Part shown: positions 17,086-24,855 of the stretch, in pieces
Layout of the letters: every line of letters begins with the position of its first letter
Numbering within the stretch: the stretch's first letter is position 1
Source of the DNA: Sneathiella litorea
Lineage (GTDB): Bacteria > Pseudomonadota > Alphaproteobacteria > Sneathiellales > Sneathiellaceae
Reading direction: 5' to 3'
NCBI RefSeq assembly: GCF_009882915.1
Contig: NZ_WTUW01000002.1
Span: forward strand, 1,200,005 to 1,264,004
DNA: 64,000 bases
The notes under the pieces: generated by a model
Seen by the model: only the letters and a program-made list of their open reading frames with translations
Databases searched by the model: none
Told to the model about the DNA's origin: nothing
Made by a program: the position numbers and the translations under genes

Positions 17086-18036
17086 TTACATCCCGAGATC
17101 TTTATTAAGGGCTTCCGTCGCATCGCCGCCATCGAATGTTGTGACGCCCGCCACCCATGCCGCGGGCACATCCGGATGGGCTTTCAGCCAGGCCTTGGCC
17201 GCCTTATTCGGATCCTCACCATCGTCAAGAATCGCCCCCATAATTTCGTTTTCCATCGCCAACGTAAATTTCAGGTTAGATATGAGTTTGCCCACATTCG
17301 GGCAATCTGCCAGATATCCCTTGCGCACATTCGTATAGACTTCCGCGCCGCCAAAATTCGGCCCGAAGTAATCGTCACCACCGGCAAGATAGTTCAGCTC
17401 AAAATTCGCGTTCATAGGATGAGGCTCCCATCCAAGGAAAACGACCCATTCGTCCTTCCGGTCAGCCCGTGCGACCTGAGACAACATCCCCTGCTCACTC
17501 GATTCAACAACCTCAAAGCCTTTCAACCCAAAGGCATCCTTATCGATCATGTCCTGAATCAGGCGATTTCCATCATTACCGGGTTCAATTCCGTATACCT
17601 TACCACCCAACTTTTCCTTGAATTTTGCGATATCAGAAAAGCTCTTGATACCACCATCTGCCGCGGCTTTATTGACGGCAAGCGTATATTTCGCTCCGGA
17701 AAGATTCATTCCCGTGGTTTCAACTGATCCGTCTTCGCGATACGGCGCAATATCCGCCTCCATTGTCGGCATCCAGTTCCCAAGAAAGACGTCAATATCC
17801 CCGTTTTTCAGGCTAGCGTAGGTAACCGGAACAGACAAAACAGTCGCCGTTGGTTCATAACCCAACGCCTCCAGAACAACGGAAGCTGCCGCTGTAGTGG
17901 CTGTAATGTCCGTCCAGCCGACATCAGAAAACCTTACTTTCTTGCATGTTTCAGAATCTGCCGCGAAGGCCGTTGGGCCGGCTGCGAGCACTACCGCTGC
18001 GGTAATCAAAAACGTCCTTGAAAATTGTTTAAGCAT
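17086..18036 (-). CDS. Quaternary-amine ABC transporter substrate-binding protein (ChoX/ProX type)
   Basis: About 316 residues from the ATG at 18036, which has a CAGGGAGCGACGAA ribosome site; a longer frame from 18075 would add 13 unlikely residues. A signal peptide is plain (FLITAAVVLAAGPTAFA, cleavage after AFA). Family OpuAC features: CKKVRFSDVGWTDITATTAAASVVLEALGYEPTA, NGDIDVFLGNWMPTMEADI, then EWVVFLGWEPHPMNANFEL and KAWLKAHPDV at the C-terminus. The aromatic residues in GWTD, GNWMP and GWEPHPMN are the usual aromatic box residues that cage a trimethylammonium group. This makes choline or betaine the most likely ligand. First gene of the three-gene transporter operon. Confidence 0.9.
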   Translation of the reverse strand: MLKQFSRTFLITAAVVLAAGPTAFAADSETCKKVRFSDVGWTDITATTAAASVVLEALGYEPTATVLSVPVTYASLKNGDIDVFLGNWMPTMEADIAPYREDGSVETTGMNLSGAKYTLAVNKAAADGGIKSFSDIAKFKEKLGGKVYGIEPGNDGNRLIQDMIDKDAFGLKGFEVVESSEQGMLSQVARADRKDEWVVFLGWEPHPMNANFELNYLAGGDDYFGPNFGGAEVYTNVRKGYLADCPNVGKLISNLKFTLAMENEIMGAILDDGEDPNKAAKAWLKAHPDVPAAWVAGVTTFDGGDATEALNKDLGM

Positions 18037-18141
18037 TTCGTCGCTCCCTGTTTTTAGACACAATAATTTCTGCACGCGATAGGTAATGGCTCCCCTCCCT
18101 TAGCGCCAGATACTATAAAGAAGTCGACGTTCGGGTTCTTC

Positions 18142-18993
18142 TCAGGTTTTCAACCAGTACTCGCCGTCATCTTTCCTCTTAAGATGCCCAGCTGTCGGCG
18201 TCGCGAAATGTGTTCCGATAATCAGTGTATCCGAATTACTGTATTTCTCCAAAAATACCTTCCGAGTCGTCCGGGCGGCATCTGCATCAGCATCAGCGGA
18301 GCTTGACCATTCAGGCCGGGCAATCTGGCAGGGATGATGCATGCTATCGCCGGTGATAATCGCCTCCTCCCCTGCGGAACGGATTTGTACACAGACATGC
18401 CCTGGTGTATGGCCAGGGGATGGGAACAGGCTTACCTCATCACAGATCTGATGATCCATGGCGACCAGATCAGCAAGCCCCGCATCAACAATTGGCGCTA
18501 CGGAATCGCCGATGACGTCCCCAAACTCTTCTTGCGCCGTCGACCGCCAATAGTCCCATTCCTTTTGCCCAATCAGGTAGCGTGCATTCGGAAATGTAGG
18601 AACCCATTTGCCGTCCACCAGCATCGTATTCCATCCCACGTGATCGACATGAAGATGTGTACAAAGCACAGTATCAAAACTCTCGCGTGGATATCCGGCC
18701 GCCTCAAGGTCTTCCAGAAAAGTTGTTTGCATCATATTCCAGGCAGGAATTTCTCGTTTTTTATCATTACCAAGGCAGGTATCGACAATAATCCGCCGCG
18801 AACCCGTATCGATGATAAGCGCGTGAATGCTCATGATCAGCTTACCTTCCGCTGTCGCAAAATGCGGGACAAGCCAGTCAATGGGCTGCACGGCCTCCGG
18901 GGTCGCCTGCGGCAGGATAAAACGGGTGCCGCCCGTTGCCTCCACCTCAACAACACGGGTAATCTTCACATTGCCGACTTGCCAATTGCTCAT
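18142..18993 (-). CDS. MBL-fold metallo-hydrolase
   Basis: About 283 residues. The metallo-beta-lactamase motif THLHVDHVGWN provides the HxHxDH metal ligands; SPGHTPGHVCVQ and GDSMHHPCQIA supply the next His and Asp; GTHFATPTAGHL supplies the last His. I chose ATG 18993 because GAAGGAGGACCCCGG precedes it, a strong ribosome site; the frame opens upstream at 19089 but that segment has no site and overlaps nothing useful. Relatives include lactonases and alkyl-hydrolases; its substrate is unknown. It is separate from the ABC operon by about 100 bases and from the phosphatidyltransferase by 79 bases on the same strand, so a shared transcript is possible. Confidence 0.87.
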   Translation of the reverse strand: MSNWQVGNVKITRVVEVEATGGTRFILPQATPEAVQPIDWLVPHFATAEGKLIMSIHALIIDTGSRRIIVDTCLGNDKKREIPAWNMMQTTFLEDLEAAGYPRESFDTVLCTHLHVDHVGWNTMLVDGKWVPTFPNARYLIGQKEWDYWRSTAQEEFGDVIGDSVAPIVDAGLADLVAMDHQICDEVSLFPSPGHTPGHVCVQIRSAGEEAIITGDSMHHPCQIARPEWSSSADADADAARTTRKVFLEKYSNSDTLIIGTHFATPTAGHLKRKDDGEYWLKT

Positions 18994-19072
18994 CCGGGGT
19001 CCTCCTTCATTTTTATTATTTTTAATTACCGTCGGTGGAGTATAGCCGTTCCAAGCCGCCTTACAATGCCGT

Positions 19073-19684
19073 TCAGTTGGATTTACCAAAAGTCAGCCAG
19101 GCGGCATAGATCCGCGTAACTGTCGTTATCCAGCACATGGCACCAAACATGAGCGCGATGATCAAAAAATAGTCCGGGAATATGCACATCAACAACATTG
19201 CGGCAATTGTCTCCCCGCCTTCAGCAAGACCGCCGAGATAATAGAGCGATTTGCGCCCCTGAATATCCGTCGATATGCCGTATTTTTCTGCCATTATTGC
19301 GTAGGTCAGAAAGCTCGACCCTGTGCCCATGAAACTGAAAATGAGAAAGGCCGCATAGAGTGCATTTTCGGGGCGAGCCAGCGCAAACCCAAAAACAACC
19401 GCCGCATAAAAAATGAAGTCACAGACAATATCAAGATAGCCCCCGAAATTTGTCAGTAGCGAATGGCGCGCAACAGCGCCATCCAGGCCATCAAATAGCC
19501 GGTTCAGCACAATAAGAATAAGGGCTACGCCATAGTGCTCTGTCGCGATAAAGGGAACCGACAACATGCCGAGGAGAAAGCCAACGACCGTGACAGTATT
19601 CGCGGAAACTCCAATGGCGGCAATTTTCGTTCCCATCGCATTTAAGGGCGGATCAATGATATTTCGCAGCGCTGCATCAAACAT
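19073..19684 (-). CDS. CDP-alcohol phosphatidyltransferase family protein
   Basis: About 203 residues with six membrane helices. The full family motif is visible: FDGLDGAVAR, eight residues, then GYLDIVCDF, giving D-x2-D-G-x2-A-R-x8-G-x3-D-x3-D with all four aspartates. The enzyme transfers a phosphatidyl group from CDP-diacylglycerol to an alcohol such as glycerol-phosphate, serine, inositol or choline. The alcohol cannot be read, but a choline route would fit the nearby transporter. The reading frame extends to a TTG at 19741; I prefer the ATG at 19684 (MFDAALRNIIDPPLNAMG), the usual N-terminus of this family, though neither has a strong ribosome site. It shares its strand with the downstream MBL gene. 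Confidence 0.83.
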   Translation of the reverse strand: MFDAALRNIIDPPLNAMGTKIAAIGVSANTVTVVGFLLGMLSVPFIATEHYGVALILIVLNRLFDGLDGAVARHSLLTNFGGYLDIVCDFIFYAAVVFGFALARPENALYAAFLIFSFMGTGSSFLTYAIMAEKYGISTDIQGRKSLYYLGGLAEGGETIAAMLLMCIFPDYFLIIALMFGAMCWITTVTRIYAAWLTFGKSN

Positions 19685-19827
19685 TTTTTCTTCGAAATAC
19701 CCTATTGATTCACCCAAATAACCGTGAGATCGTGAATTCAAAAGTTACATAGTAGGATTCTAATAACAAGGCAAAGCGATATCGCTCCTGCTCCCGATAA
19801 TGTGAATTAGCGTGAAACGGTTAAGCA

Positions 19828-20298
19828 ATGGCTCAAATACACGAATTTATTGCTCTTATTGACTGGAAAGGCGCGGTCAACGGCCCAACGACGGACTATA
19901 AAAGCTATTCCCGCGACTATGAGATTTCAATCGATGGACGGCCGGTCATCAAGGGGTCGGCGGCCCCGGCATTTCTTGGTACGGATGACCGCTATAACCC
20001 GGAAGATCTGCTGGTCGCGTCGCTTTCCGCCTGTCATCTGCTGAGCTATCTGGCACTCTGTGCACGAAAGAATATCTCTGTCACCGCGTATCACGACGAA
20101 GCCTGGGGAAAAATGGAAATGCTGGACGGTAAACTTAGGTTCTCTGAGGTTATCTTGCGGCCCGTGGTGGCCATAACGAAGACAAGCAATCTAGACAAGG
20201 CAAGACGCCTTCATCACGACGCTCATGAAACTTGCTTTATCGCCAATTCAGTGAATTTTCCTGTCCTCAATGAAGCAATTGTGGAGTACGCTGACTAA
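19828..20298 (+). CDS. OsmC-family peroxiredoxin-like protein
   Basis: 156 residues. Both redox cysteines of the OsmC family are present: C71 in SACHLLSYLALCA and C135 in HETCFIANSVNFP. OsmC proteins reduce organic hydroperoxides with these cysteines at the dimer interface. The sequence between (NPEDLLVASLSACHLL and VEIILRP-like EVILRPVVAITK) matches the alphaproteobacterial OsmC/Ohr relatives of unknown donor. The gene runs divergently from the phosphatidyltransferase. ATG 19828 lies behind TTAAGCA, a weak site. A small ORF follows after 61 bases. Confidence 0.86.
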   Translation: MAQIHEFIALIDWKGAVNGPTTDYKSYSRDYEISIDGRPVIKGSAAPAFLGTDDRYNPEDLLVASLSACHLLSYLALCARKNISVTAYHDEAWGKMEMLDGKLRFSEVILRPVVAITKTSNLDKARRLHHDAHETCFIANSVNFPVLNEAIVEYAD

Positions 20299-20359
20299 CT
20301 AAATTTTAATTCAAAAAATGCAAGAATCTTTGAAGCAATAACATTAGGCGAGACCGGGA

Positions 20360-20572
20360 ATGCAGCTGAAATTTGAAGCCGCTATTTTTAATGAGGAAGT
20401 TCTTGACGCACTCCAGGAGGGCGAGCACCATAAAAGCCTCTCAGATAGCTGGGCAGAGACGCATTATTTTGACGTCTATGCGGAAAGTCTCGAACAGGCA
20501 TGGGAAAAAATGCGCCGCAAATATAGTGCGGAGCGCGGCTTCGTCATCAAATCCATAGAAGAAGTTGACTAG
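20360..20572 (+). CDS. Small conserved-looking protein, unknown, 70 residues
   Basis: 70 residues starting at ATG 20360 directly after AGACCGGGA. The sequence is regular: two beta-prone stretches (MQLKFEAAIFN, THYFDVYAESLEQAWEKM) and an amphipathic C-terminus ending RGFVIKSIEEVD. It is acidic and soluble with no cysteine or membrane helix. It reads like a compact alpha/beta domain, perhaps one of the short proteins that resemble the DUF-type fold around ribosomal or metabolic operons, but I do not recognise it. Reading frame, codon use and the tight tail-to-tail position against the NifU gene (12 bases apart) support a real gene. Confidence 0.6.
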   Translation: MQLKFEAAIFNEEVLDALQEGEHHKSLSDSWAETHYFDVYAESLEQAWEKMRRKYSAERGFVIKSIEEVD

Positions 20573-20584
20573 GCGTCGCGGCGC

Positions 20585-21469
20585 TTAATATCCCACATAA
20601 TAGGGATTTGCGCCGCCTGCATGGTCAGTGACATCCAAAACCCGTTCGATTACCGGTACGGCGGATTTGATTTCCACTTCCACACCCTGCTTTAGCGTCG
20701 CATCGGCCATTCCACACCCCTGGCAACCACCCGCCATTTCAACAAAGGCGGTGTTGTCCTTAATGTCGATTAGGGTGATGTATCCGCCGTGCGCCGCAAT
20801 CGCAGGATTGATCCGTGTCTCTAGAAGGACGCGGATTTGATCCGCCTCTTCAGTTTGAAGACCCGGTCGATCCGTCGCAACGGCGGTCTCTTCTTCGACC
20901 ATGCGTTCAAACCGCACCCGGTGAATGTCGGGGACATGGTGCTTCAGCGTATTTTCGATTTTGATTTGCGTGCCGAATGCGGGTGTTGACAGACCGGAAC
21001 TGTCCATCTCCAACACAACAACGCCTTCCGTGGGATCAAAGGATTTAAACGCGACGTCACCTCCGTCCTCACGAAGCTGCGGCTGGACACGTGTATCTAT
21101 CAGCTCAACTATGGAATCAACGATCTTCTGATCATCTTCAGAATAGCTGGCGCTGGCTACCTGCTGATCCCCGTTCAAAACGGGCATACCACTCATATAA
21201 TGGTCCATGATGGCCGCAAGGACCATTGGCTTGAGCTGTATCCACAGAGTCTTGTGCTCGTCGTCTGTCCGTTTGACGATCGTCACATAATCTTCCCCAA
21301 GCTCCACAGTACGGACGCCGGGGATATCAAATAGACGTGCCGCAAGGGGAGAGCGCGCGCGCCCTTCCTTCTCATCTTCAAACAGGATAGAACCCGATAC
21401 CAGAACCTGACGGCCGGGCAGAAATTTCATCCTGTCTTCATTTTCATGCGGCAAGGTCTGAATAAACAT
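20585..21469 (-). CDS. NfuA-like Fe-S carrier with an extra NifU domain that has lost its cysteines
   Basis: 294 residues in three parts. Residues about 1-95 are the Nfu N-terminal domain (MKFLPGRQVLVSG, then SPLAARLFDIPGVRTVELGEDYVTI). Residues about 110-190 are a NifU domain: IDTRVQPQLREDGGDVAFKSF and NTLKHHVPDIHRV, but the CxxC site reads SGLSTPAFG, with no cysteine. Residues about 205-290 are a second, intact NifU domain: INPAIAAHGGYITLIDI, then GGCQGCGMADATLKQGVEVEIK, and the NfuA-type ending TDHAGGANPYY. Only the last domain can bind a 4Fe-4S cluster. The protein carries clusters to apoproteins. The usual alphaproteobacterial NifU/NfuA has one NifU domain. ATG 21469 has a CAGGAG site. 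The gene is alone. Confidence 0.85.
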   Translation of the reverse strand: MFIQTLPHENEDRMKFLPGRQVLVSGSILFEDEKEGRARSPLAARLFDIPGVRTVELGEDYVTIVKRTDDEHKTLWIQLKPMVLAAIMDHYMSGMPVLNGDQQVASASYSEDDQKIVDSIVELIDTRVQPQLREDGGDVAFKSFDPTEGVVVLEMDSSGLSTPAFGTQIKIENTLKHHVPDIHRVRFERMVEEETAVATDRPGLQTEEADQIRVLLETRINPAIAAHGGYITLIDIKDNTAFVEMAGGCQGCGMADATLKQGVEVEIKSAVPVIERVLDVTDHAGGANPYYVGY

Positions 21470-21604
21470 TAAGAACTCCTGTTCCCTTTGTCGGGGAAAT
21501 TAATATACGGCCGTCAGCTAGCAGAATAAATTTGCGTGGGCAAGCTACAAGGGTAACATAATGCGCCCGCCCACACATGCAATAGCCGTAGAAATCGCAA
21601 TTTA

Positions 21605-22618
21605 CTATACTGTTGCGACCGGATTGGCAGGAGACCCAACCGCGCCCGGCAAGCGGATTGGTGGGGCGGTCAACATGAAACGTGAACGTTTATTTGCCTT
21701 TAGCCAGTTATTCAAGGGCGTCAGATACCAAAGTTCCCCCAGATGTATGCCGAGCTTGAACAGGCAATGCTCATGGATCGGGAGGAAGGCGCAGCTTCCC
21801 TGTCCGGGCACAGACGGGTGCGCCTCAACCGCATAGTTATCCGCGATCAGAAGGGAAAGGCCTGAATCGGTGATCCAGTTGAGAAGCTTGCCATCGCGTC
21901 CATTGAGCGCGGCACAGGATCCATGCAACTTATCCTTATCCGGATTTCCGTTCATCTCCATAATCATCTGGGCAAATCCGGTATGCAGGCAAACCATATC
22001 CCCTTCCTCGACCGTCACATTGTCTTTTTCCATGACACGCATCAGTTCGTCATAACCGACAAGCGTCTGGGCGCGGCCGAATTCGCCTTCCAGATCAATC
22101 ATCACACCGCGTCCCTGAACTCCGGCCGCCGCCATATTCTCGATTCCGAGTGCCAATGCGCGGGGACCTCCCTCATCTTCCGGTCCCTGAATATGCTCCC
22201 CACCACGATAGCCGTTATAATAGACAATCTCCGCCTGGCCATCACCATCGGCGTCAAACTCCTGCCCTACATGGGCCAGACTATCCCACTGCGACGAATA
22301 CTGCGTATGCAGGACAACCAAGTCATCACAGATCACATCAATCATGTTTGGGTCATCTTGTGACAGGTTATAGTTCATGTTCGGCCTGTCACCGGATCTG
22401 ACTGTCGGCGAAATTTTCGGGGGGTGACGACGGGGATTGAGAAGATTTCCACCCGGCAGATCAAGTGGCAAACTAAGACAGAAGCGCTCCCCCGTTTTTA
22501 TTTCCGCCGCGGCAGCGAGAATTTTCTCCGGCGTAATAAGGTTCAGGCGACCTATCTGATCATTTTCTCCAAAATCGCCCCAGTTTGATCCATTCGGTCG
22601 TTTCTGCCATCTAGCCAT
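21605..22618 (-). CDS. Cyclase/kynurenine-formamidase family hydrolase
   Basis: 337 residues of the Pfam Cyclase family. The region LVVLHTQYSSQWDSLAHVGQEFDADGDG is the conserved metal-site stretch; the second half has GRGVMIDLEGEF, MVCLHTGFAQM and LLIADNYAVEAHPSVPGQGSCAFLPIHEHCLFKLGIHLGELWYL, in which the final H..H..L..G..LGE.. block binds metal. It is an amidohydrolase-like enzyme (kynurenine formamidase, isatin hydrolase or related). The length of about 337 fits the large-cyclase branch rather than the 210-residue KynB. Substrate unknown. Start ATG 22618 follows AAGGAAAAAAAAG. It sits next to an MFS carrier and upstream catabolic genes, which suggests an organic acid or amide substrate. 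Confidence 0.85.
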   Translation of the reverse strand: MARWQKRPNGSNWGDFGENDQIGRLNLITPEKILAAAAEIKTGERFCLSLPLDLPGGNLLNPRRHPPKISPTVRSGDRPNMNYNLSQDDPNMIDVICDDLVVLHTQYSSQWDSLAHVGQEFDADGDGQAEIVYYNGYRGGEHIQGPEDEGGPRALALGIENMAAAGVQGRGVMIDLEGEFGRAQTLVGYDELMRVMEKDNVTVEEGDMVCLHTGFAQMIMEMNGNPDKDKLHGSCAALNGRDGKLLNWITDSGLSLLIADNYAVEAHPSVPGQGSCAFLPIHEHCLFKLGIHLGELWYLTPLNNWLKANKRSRFMLTAPPIRLPGAVGSPANPVATV

Positions 22619-22755
22619 CTTTTTTTTCCTTATGTTATTATTTTCCCGTCAGCATACCTGCAAGACGGTCGCCTGCAAAGCCCTACTGCGACACGAATTG
22701 ACCTTGGGCGCGCAACCTGCTAGCTCTAATAAAAATAGGTTCGGGCGCGATAAAA

Positions 22756-24012
22756 ATGAAAAACGAAACAACCATCGCCGTCAAGCTCATCACGACACTG
22801 TCGATTGTTTATGTCGCGAGCAATTTTTACCGCTCTTCTATCGCCGTAATTGCGCCGAATATGATGGATGAGCTTGGGCTCACTCATGAGGAGCTCGGCG
22901 TTGTAGGTGGCACTTTTTTTATTGCGTTTGCCATTTTCCAGGTTCCAGTCGGTATTTTCCTTGACCGCTACGGCCCCCGAAAGACCATATGTGGCTTGAT
23001 GTTTTTTGCGGTACTGGGATCTGCTGGATTTGCCATGGCCTCGGATTTTCTTGAACTCACCGCGGCCCGCTTCTTTATCGGTGTTGGCTGCGCCCCCGTT
23101 CTAATGGGCTCTCTTGTTATCATATCAAGATGGTTATCGGCTGAAAGGTTCGCCTTTTATACGTCACTTATCGTTGGCATAGGCGGGCTTGGCAATATTC
23201 TGGCAACAACGCCAACAGCAATCCTGACGGACATGATTGGTTGGCGTGATGTTTTCTGGGTCGCGAGCCTGTTCAGTGCCGTATCCATTATCTTTGGATA
23301 TTTAATCATCAAGGATGCCCCCGCAGATCATGCTTTCCACTCTAGAAAGGTAGAGAGCATGAAGGACACATTGGGAGGGGTGATTGGCATAATAAGGGAT
23401 CGCCAGTTTCAGCTCGTTTTTACCATTAATCTTGTTATCTACGGGACGATCATGTCGATTGTCGGTTTGTGGGGTGGAAATTTTCTGCGGGATGTCTACG
23501 GGCTCGATTTAACGGCACGCGGCAATATTCTTTTCTGGATGACTGTTGCGGTTATTGGCGGTGCGTTCTTTTATGGCTACTTGGATGGTGTGTGCAAGTC
23601 CCGCAAAAAGCTGGTGGCGACTGCAGCGATCACTACAATAATTCTGCTGGTCATACTTGGTTCAATTCCCGTGGTTTCGGTCTGGCAAATATCTGCGCTT
23701 TTGATCCTCTTCAGCTTTTTTGGGAACTATGGCGTCCTGATAATGTCCCAAGGCCGTTCCATTTTTCCGGAAAGGCTATTGGGACGCGGTATCGCGACAT
23801 TGAATACAGCCGTGTTTCTGGGTGTATTCCTGCTACAGTCCATGGGCGGATTTATAATTGGCACCTTTGCCACAGAAGATGGCACCGCACCACTTGAGGC
23901 CTACCGGGTTCTCTATTTAAGCCTCGCGGCAATTGTCGGCGTCGCATTGCTGATTTACAGCCGATCGAAGGAATCTAAAACGCCCAAAGAAAAAGCGCCG
24001 GAAGCTGCTTGA
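22756..24012 (+). CDS. MFS transporter, anion:cation symporter-like
   Basis: 418 residues with twelve membrane helices. Motif A of the first half: PVGIFLDRYGPRKTICGLMFFA. The helix 4-5 region reads ISRWLSAERFAFYTSLIVGIGGLGNILATTPTA, typical of the large family of ACS/NNP-like carriers of organic anions. It lies divergent from the cyclase gene and opposite the aldolase, so it is a good candidate for uptake or export of the metabolite processed by those enzymes, although that is inference. The ATG at 22756 has a GCGCGATAAAA leader and a weak ribosome site. The last 15 codons of the gene also carry the minus-strand terminator of the aldolase gene. Confidence 0.85.
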   Translation: MKNETTIAVKLITTLSIVYVASNFYRSSIAVIAPNMMDELGLTHEELGVVGGTFFIAFAIFQVPVGIFLDRYGPRKTICGLMFFAVLGSAGFAMASDFLELTAARFFIGVGCAPVLMGSLVIISRWLSAERFAFYTSLIVGIGGLGNILATTPTAILTDMIGWRDVFWVASLFSAVSIIFGYLIIKDAPADHAFHSRKVESMKDTLGGVIGIIRDRQFQLVFTINLVIYGTIMSIVGLWGGNFLRDVYGLDLTARGNILFWMTVAVIGGAFFYGYLDGVCKSRKKLVATAAITTIILLVILGSIPVVSVWQISALLILFSFFGNYGVLIMSQGRSIFPERLLGRGIATLNTAVFLGVFLLQSMGGFIIGTFATEDGTAPLEAYRVLYLSLAAIVGVALLIYSRSKESKTPKEKAPEAA

Positions 24013-24029
24013 ACAGGCAGGTCCGGCGC
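23985..24029 (-). terminator. Minus-strand rho-independent terminator inside the MFS gene end
   Basis: Read on the minus strand, GCGCCGGA (24029-24022) pairs with TCCGGCGC (24002-23995) around a loop that can form a further inner stem, followed by TTTTTCTTT (down to about 23985). The T run is on the minus strand only, so it ends the aldolase - acyl-CoA dehydrogenase transcript, whose aldolase stop lies 30 bases upstream. It overlaps the last codons of the MFS gene, a compact arrangement. Confidence 0.75.
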
Positions 24030-24058
24030 CGGTAACTCTAAGCTCAAATGCTCTCTGA

Positions 24059-24832
24059 TCAGTCGCGGTAATTCGCTCCCTTGCGATCGAGAAGACGCAG
24101 GAGGCCCGGCCATTCAAGACCTGACTGAGAGGCACTGATTTTAAACTGGGAGGCGGCATGCTCGCAGACTTCACGGGAAGGAAGAATCAATTCGGAGTCC
24201 CCCGCAAGCGCCTTGATTTGTGATTCACAAGACTTCTCAAGATAGAAAATCCGGCGGAAAGCTTCTGAAGGCGTTGCCCCAACCGTCAGCAGTCCGTGAT
24301 TACGCAGGATCATTGCAATGCTGTCACCCATATCGCGAACCAGACGTTCGCGTTCATCGAGATCCAGCGCGATGCCTTCATACCCATGATAGGCCAGACG
24401 GCCATAGAACATCATCGAGTGCTGGCTCATTGGCAGCAAACCCTGCTTCTGCGCGGCAACGGCCATACCGGCCGTCGTATGCGTATGGAGAACGCAGCCC
24501 ACATCCTCGCGCGCGCCGTGGATGGCGCTGTGGATTGTGTATCCCGCGGGGTTAATGAAAAACGGCGTATCATCGAGAATATTTCCGTCGATATCGACCT
24601 TGATCAAGCTTGACGCCGTAATTTCGTCGAAGAAGAGGCCATAGGGATTGATCAGGAAGTGATGATCACTGCCCGGGACACGTGCAGAAATATGAGTGAA
24701 GACAAGATCACTCATGCCGTAATGAGCGACGAGATGATAGCAGGCCGCGAGATTGACGCGCGTTTCCCATTCCTCATCGCTGACCTTGCCCTGCAGGCTG
24801 GGTACCATTTTATTTATCTTATCAACACCCAT
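24059..24832 (-). CDS. Class II aldolase/adducin family protein
   Basis: 257 residues. The zinc-binding histidines appear in VLHTHTTAGMAVAAQK (two His), in the upstream TIHSAIHGAR segment and in the later ILRNHGLLTVGATPSEAFRRIFYLEKSCE (third His). The N-terminal helical part is WETRVNLAACYHLVAHYGMSDLVFTHISARVPGSDHHFLINPYG, the usual adducin-like start. The family includes fuculose- and ribulose-5-phosphate aldolases, but also hydroxyl-keto acid aldolases and decarboxylases. The sugar-phosphate-specific residues cannot be judged by eye, and the context suggests an organic acid. It is translated after the acyl-CoA dehydrogenase gene, 23 bases away on the same strand. Confidence 0.87.
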   Translation of the reverse strand: MGVDKINKMVPSLQGKVSDEEWETRVNLAACYHLVAHYGMSDLVFTHISARVPGSDHHFLINPYGLFFDEITASSLIKVDIDGNILDDTPFFINPAGYTIHSAIHGAREDVGCVLHTHTTAGMAVAAQKQGLLPMSQHSMMFYGRLAYHGYEGIALDLDERERLVRDMGDSIAMILRNHGLLTVGATPSEAFRRIFYLEKSCESQIKALAGDSELILPSREVCEHAASQFKISASQSGLEWPGLLRLLDRKGANYRD

Positions 24833-24855
24833 ATCGATATTCCCTTTTTCAGTTT

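Noticed and set aside
18334..19119. 261-codon open frame on the plus strand
   Set aside because: It is antisense to the MBL hydrolase gene and its product is not protein-like.
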